DNA of 64,000 bases from Pseudoalteromonas sp. XMcav2-N (GTDB lineage Bacteria; Pseudomonadota; Gammaproteobacteria; Enterobacterales; Alteromonadaceae). Under the pieces are notes generated by a model, which saw nothing but the letters and a program-made list of their open reading frames with translations, searched no databases and was not told the DNA's origin. The stretch lies in contig NZ_JAMXSF010000005.1 in assembly GCF_024124545.1 (NCBI RefSeq), positions 124,001 to 188,000 of the forward strand, given 5' to 3'. Shown here in pieces: positions 63,642-64,000 of the stretch (position 1 is its first letter; every line of letters starts with the position of its first letter). The translations under genes were made by a program, and so were the position numbers.

Positions 63642-64000
63642 TTGATTGATTTTGTAGCCACTTTTATCTTCTTTTTTGCGGTTATCGACCCCATAGGCAC
63701 GATCCCCGTATTTATTGCGGTCACGCGTGGTTATGATGCTGCAGCGAAACGCAAGATCGCCGTGATTGCAAGTCTGGTAGCCGCAGCGTTGTTGGTGTTT
63801 TTTGCTGTTGCGGGTGAGATTCTACTGACTGCGATGGGGATCCCGCTGGCTGCGTTTCAGATTGCCGGAGGCATTGTGCTGTTCTTATTTGCATTGTCCA
63901 TGATCTTTGGTGAGAGTAAACCAGAAGAAGAGGTCCGGTTAATTAAAGACCACCGTGAAACCGCGATATTCCCGCTGGCAGTCCCGTCGATCGCAAGCCC
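63642..64000 (+). CDS. MarC-family membrane protein, cut by right window edge
   Basis: About 119 residues are visible of roughly 200. The translation opens IDFVATFIFFFAVIDPIGTI and continues with LLTAMGIPLAAFQIAGGIV and AIFPLAVPSIAS, the MarC/NAAT family pattern with FxxxDPxGxxP in helix 1 and PLAxPxIAGP-like in the second repeat. Function of MarC proteins is unclear. No ATG fits; TTG at 63642 has aaggg 6 nt upstream, so a TTG start is likely. Confidence 0.85.
   Translation, partial: MIDFVATFIFFFAVIDPIGTIPVFIAVTRGYDAAAKRKIAVIASLVAAALLVFFAVAGEILLTAMGIPLAAFQIAGGIVLFLFALSMIFGESKPEEEVRLIKDHRETAIFPLAVPSIAS

Overview
The window comes from the chromosome of a marine gammaproteobacterium in the Alteromonadales, most likely Pseudoalteromonas or a close relative. 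This rests on gene content: NhaD, DUF2987, DUF3718, MksB/E/F, a MerR-controlled leucine/valine degradation divergon, a BCCT transporter and several sodium-coupled transporters. It is inferred by recognition, not by alignment. The region is dense and chromosomal in character. I see no tRNA, rRNA, CRISPR array, prophage or intact insertion sequence. Genes are packed with short spacers, canonical Shine-Dalgarno sites and many hairpin terminators, often bidirectional between convergent genes.

Layout: 1-5.8 kb carries pta (cut by the left edge) and ackA, yfbV, then rlmA, a CbiM-like membrane protein and xthA. 6-10.1 kb has a small secreted DUF3718 protein, a TonB-dependent receptor and a DUF4136 lipoprotein. 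10.2-14.8 kb is an MksF-MksE-MksB condensin operon without a neighbouring MksG/JetD nuclease. 14.9-18.6 kb has nhaD, a lysine riboswitch with the lysC aspartokinase, and a DUF924 gene. 18.7-24.2 kb has an NSS transporter, D-lactate dehydrogenase, glutathione peroxidase, a beta-hydroxyacid dehydrogenase and a dicarboxylate/amino-acid symporter. 24.3-32.5 kb has a 1642-residue Ig-like lipoprotein, topA and a small exported protein. 32.7-36.4 kb is an S33-type hydrolase with a NatAB-like ABC exporter and a small membrane protein. 36.5-44.7 kb has a protein of unknown family, a dGTPase, a Bax-like glucosaminidase, DUF2987, htpX, and a cNMP/CBS/DUF294 protein paired with a DEDDh exonuclease. 44.8-46.3 kb is a BCCT transporter.

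The right third (46.9-63.3 kb) is a branched-chain amino acid catabolism divergon. Leftwards, liuR-liuA-liuB-liuC-liuD-liuE-scoA-scoB take isovaleryl-CoA to acetyl-CoA plus acetoacetate and activate acetoacetate. Rightwards, thiolase, mmsA, acyl-CoA dehydrogenase, enoyl-CoA hydratase, 3-hydroxyisobutyryl-CoA hydrolase, mmsB and an SDR enzyme handle valine and isoleucine products. Two matching palindromic sites in the shared control region are good LiuR operator candidates. A marC-family gene begins at 63.6 kb and is cut by the right edge.

The least expected signal is a family of short interspersed repeats with ataccaattt/aaattggtat ends: two 162-bp copies, a 49-bp copy and a 33-bp copy. The two short forms match exactly what deletion between short direct repeats inside the 162-bp form would leave. 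The long form carries a Shine-Dalgarno site and a start codon opening a 40-codon frame that runs out through its right end.
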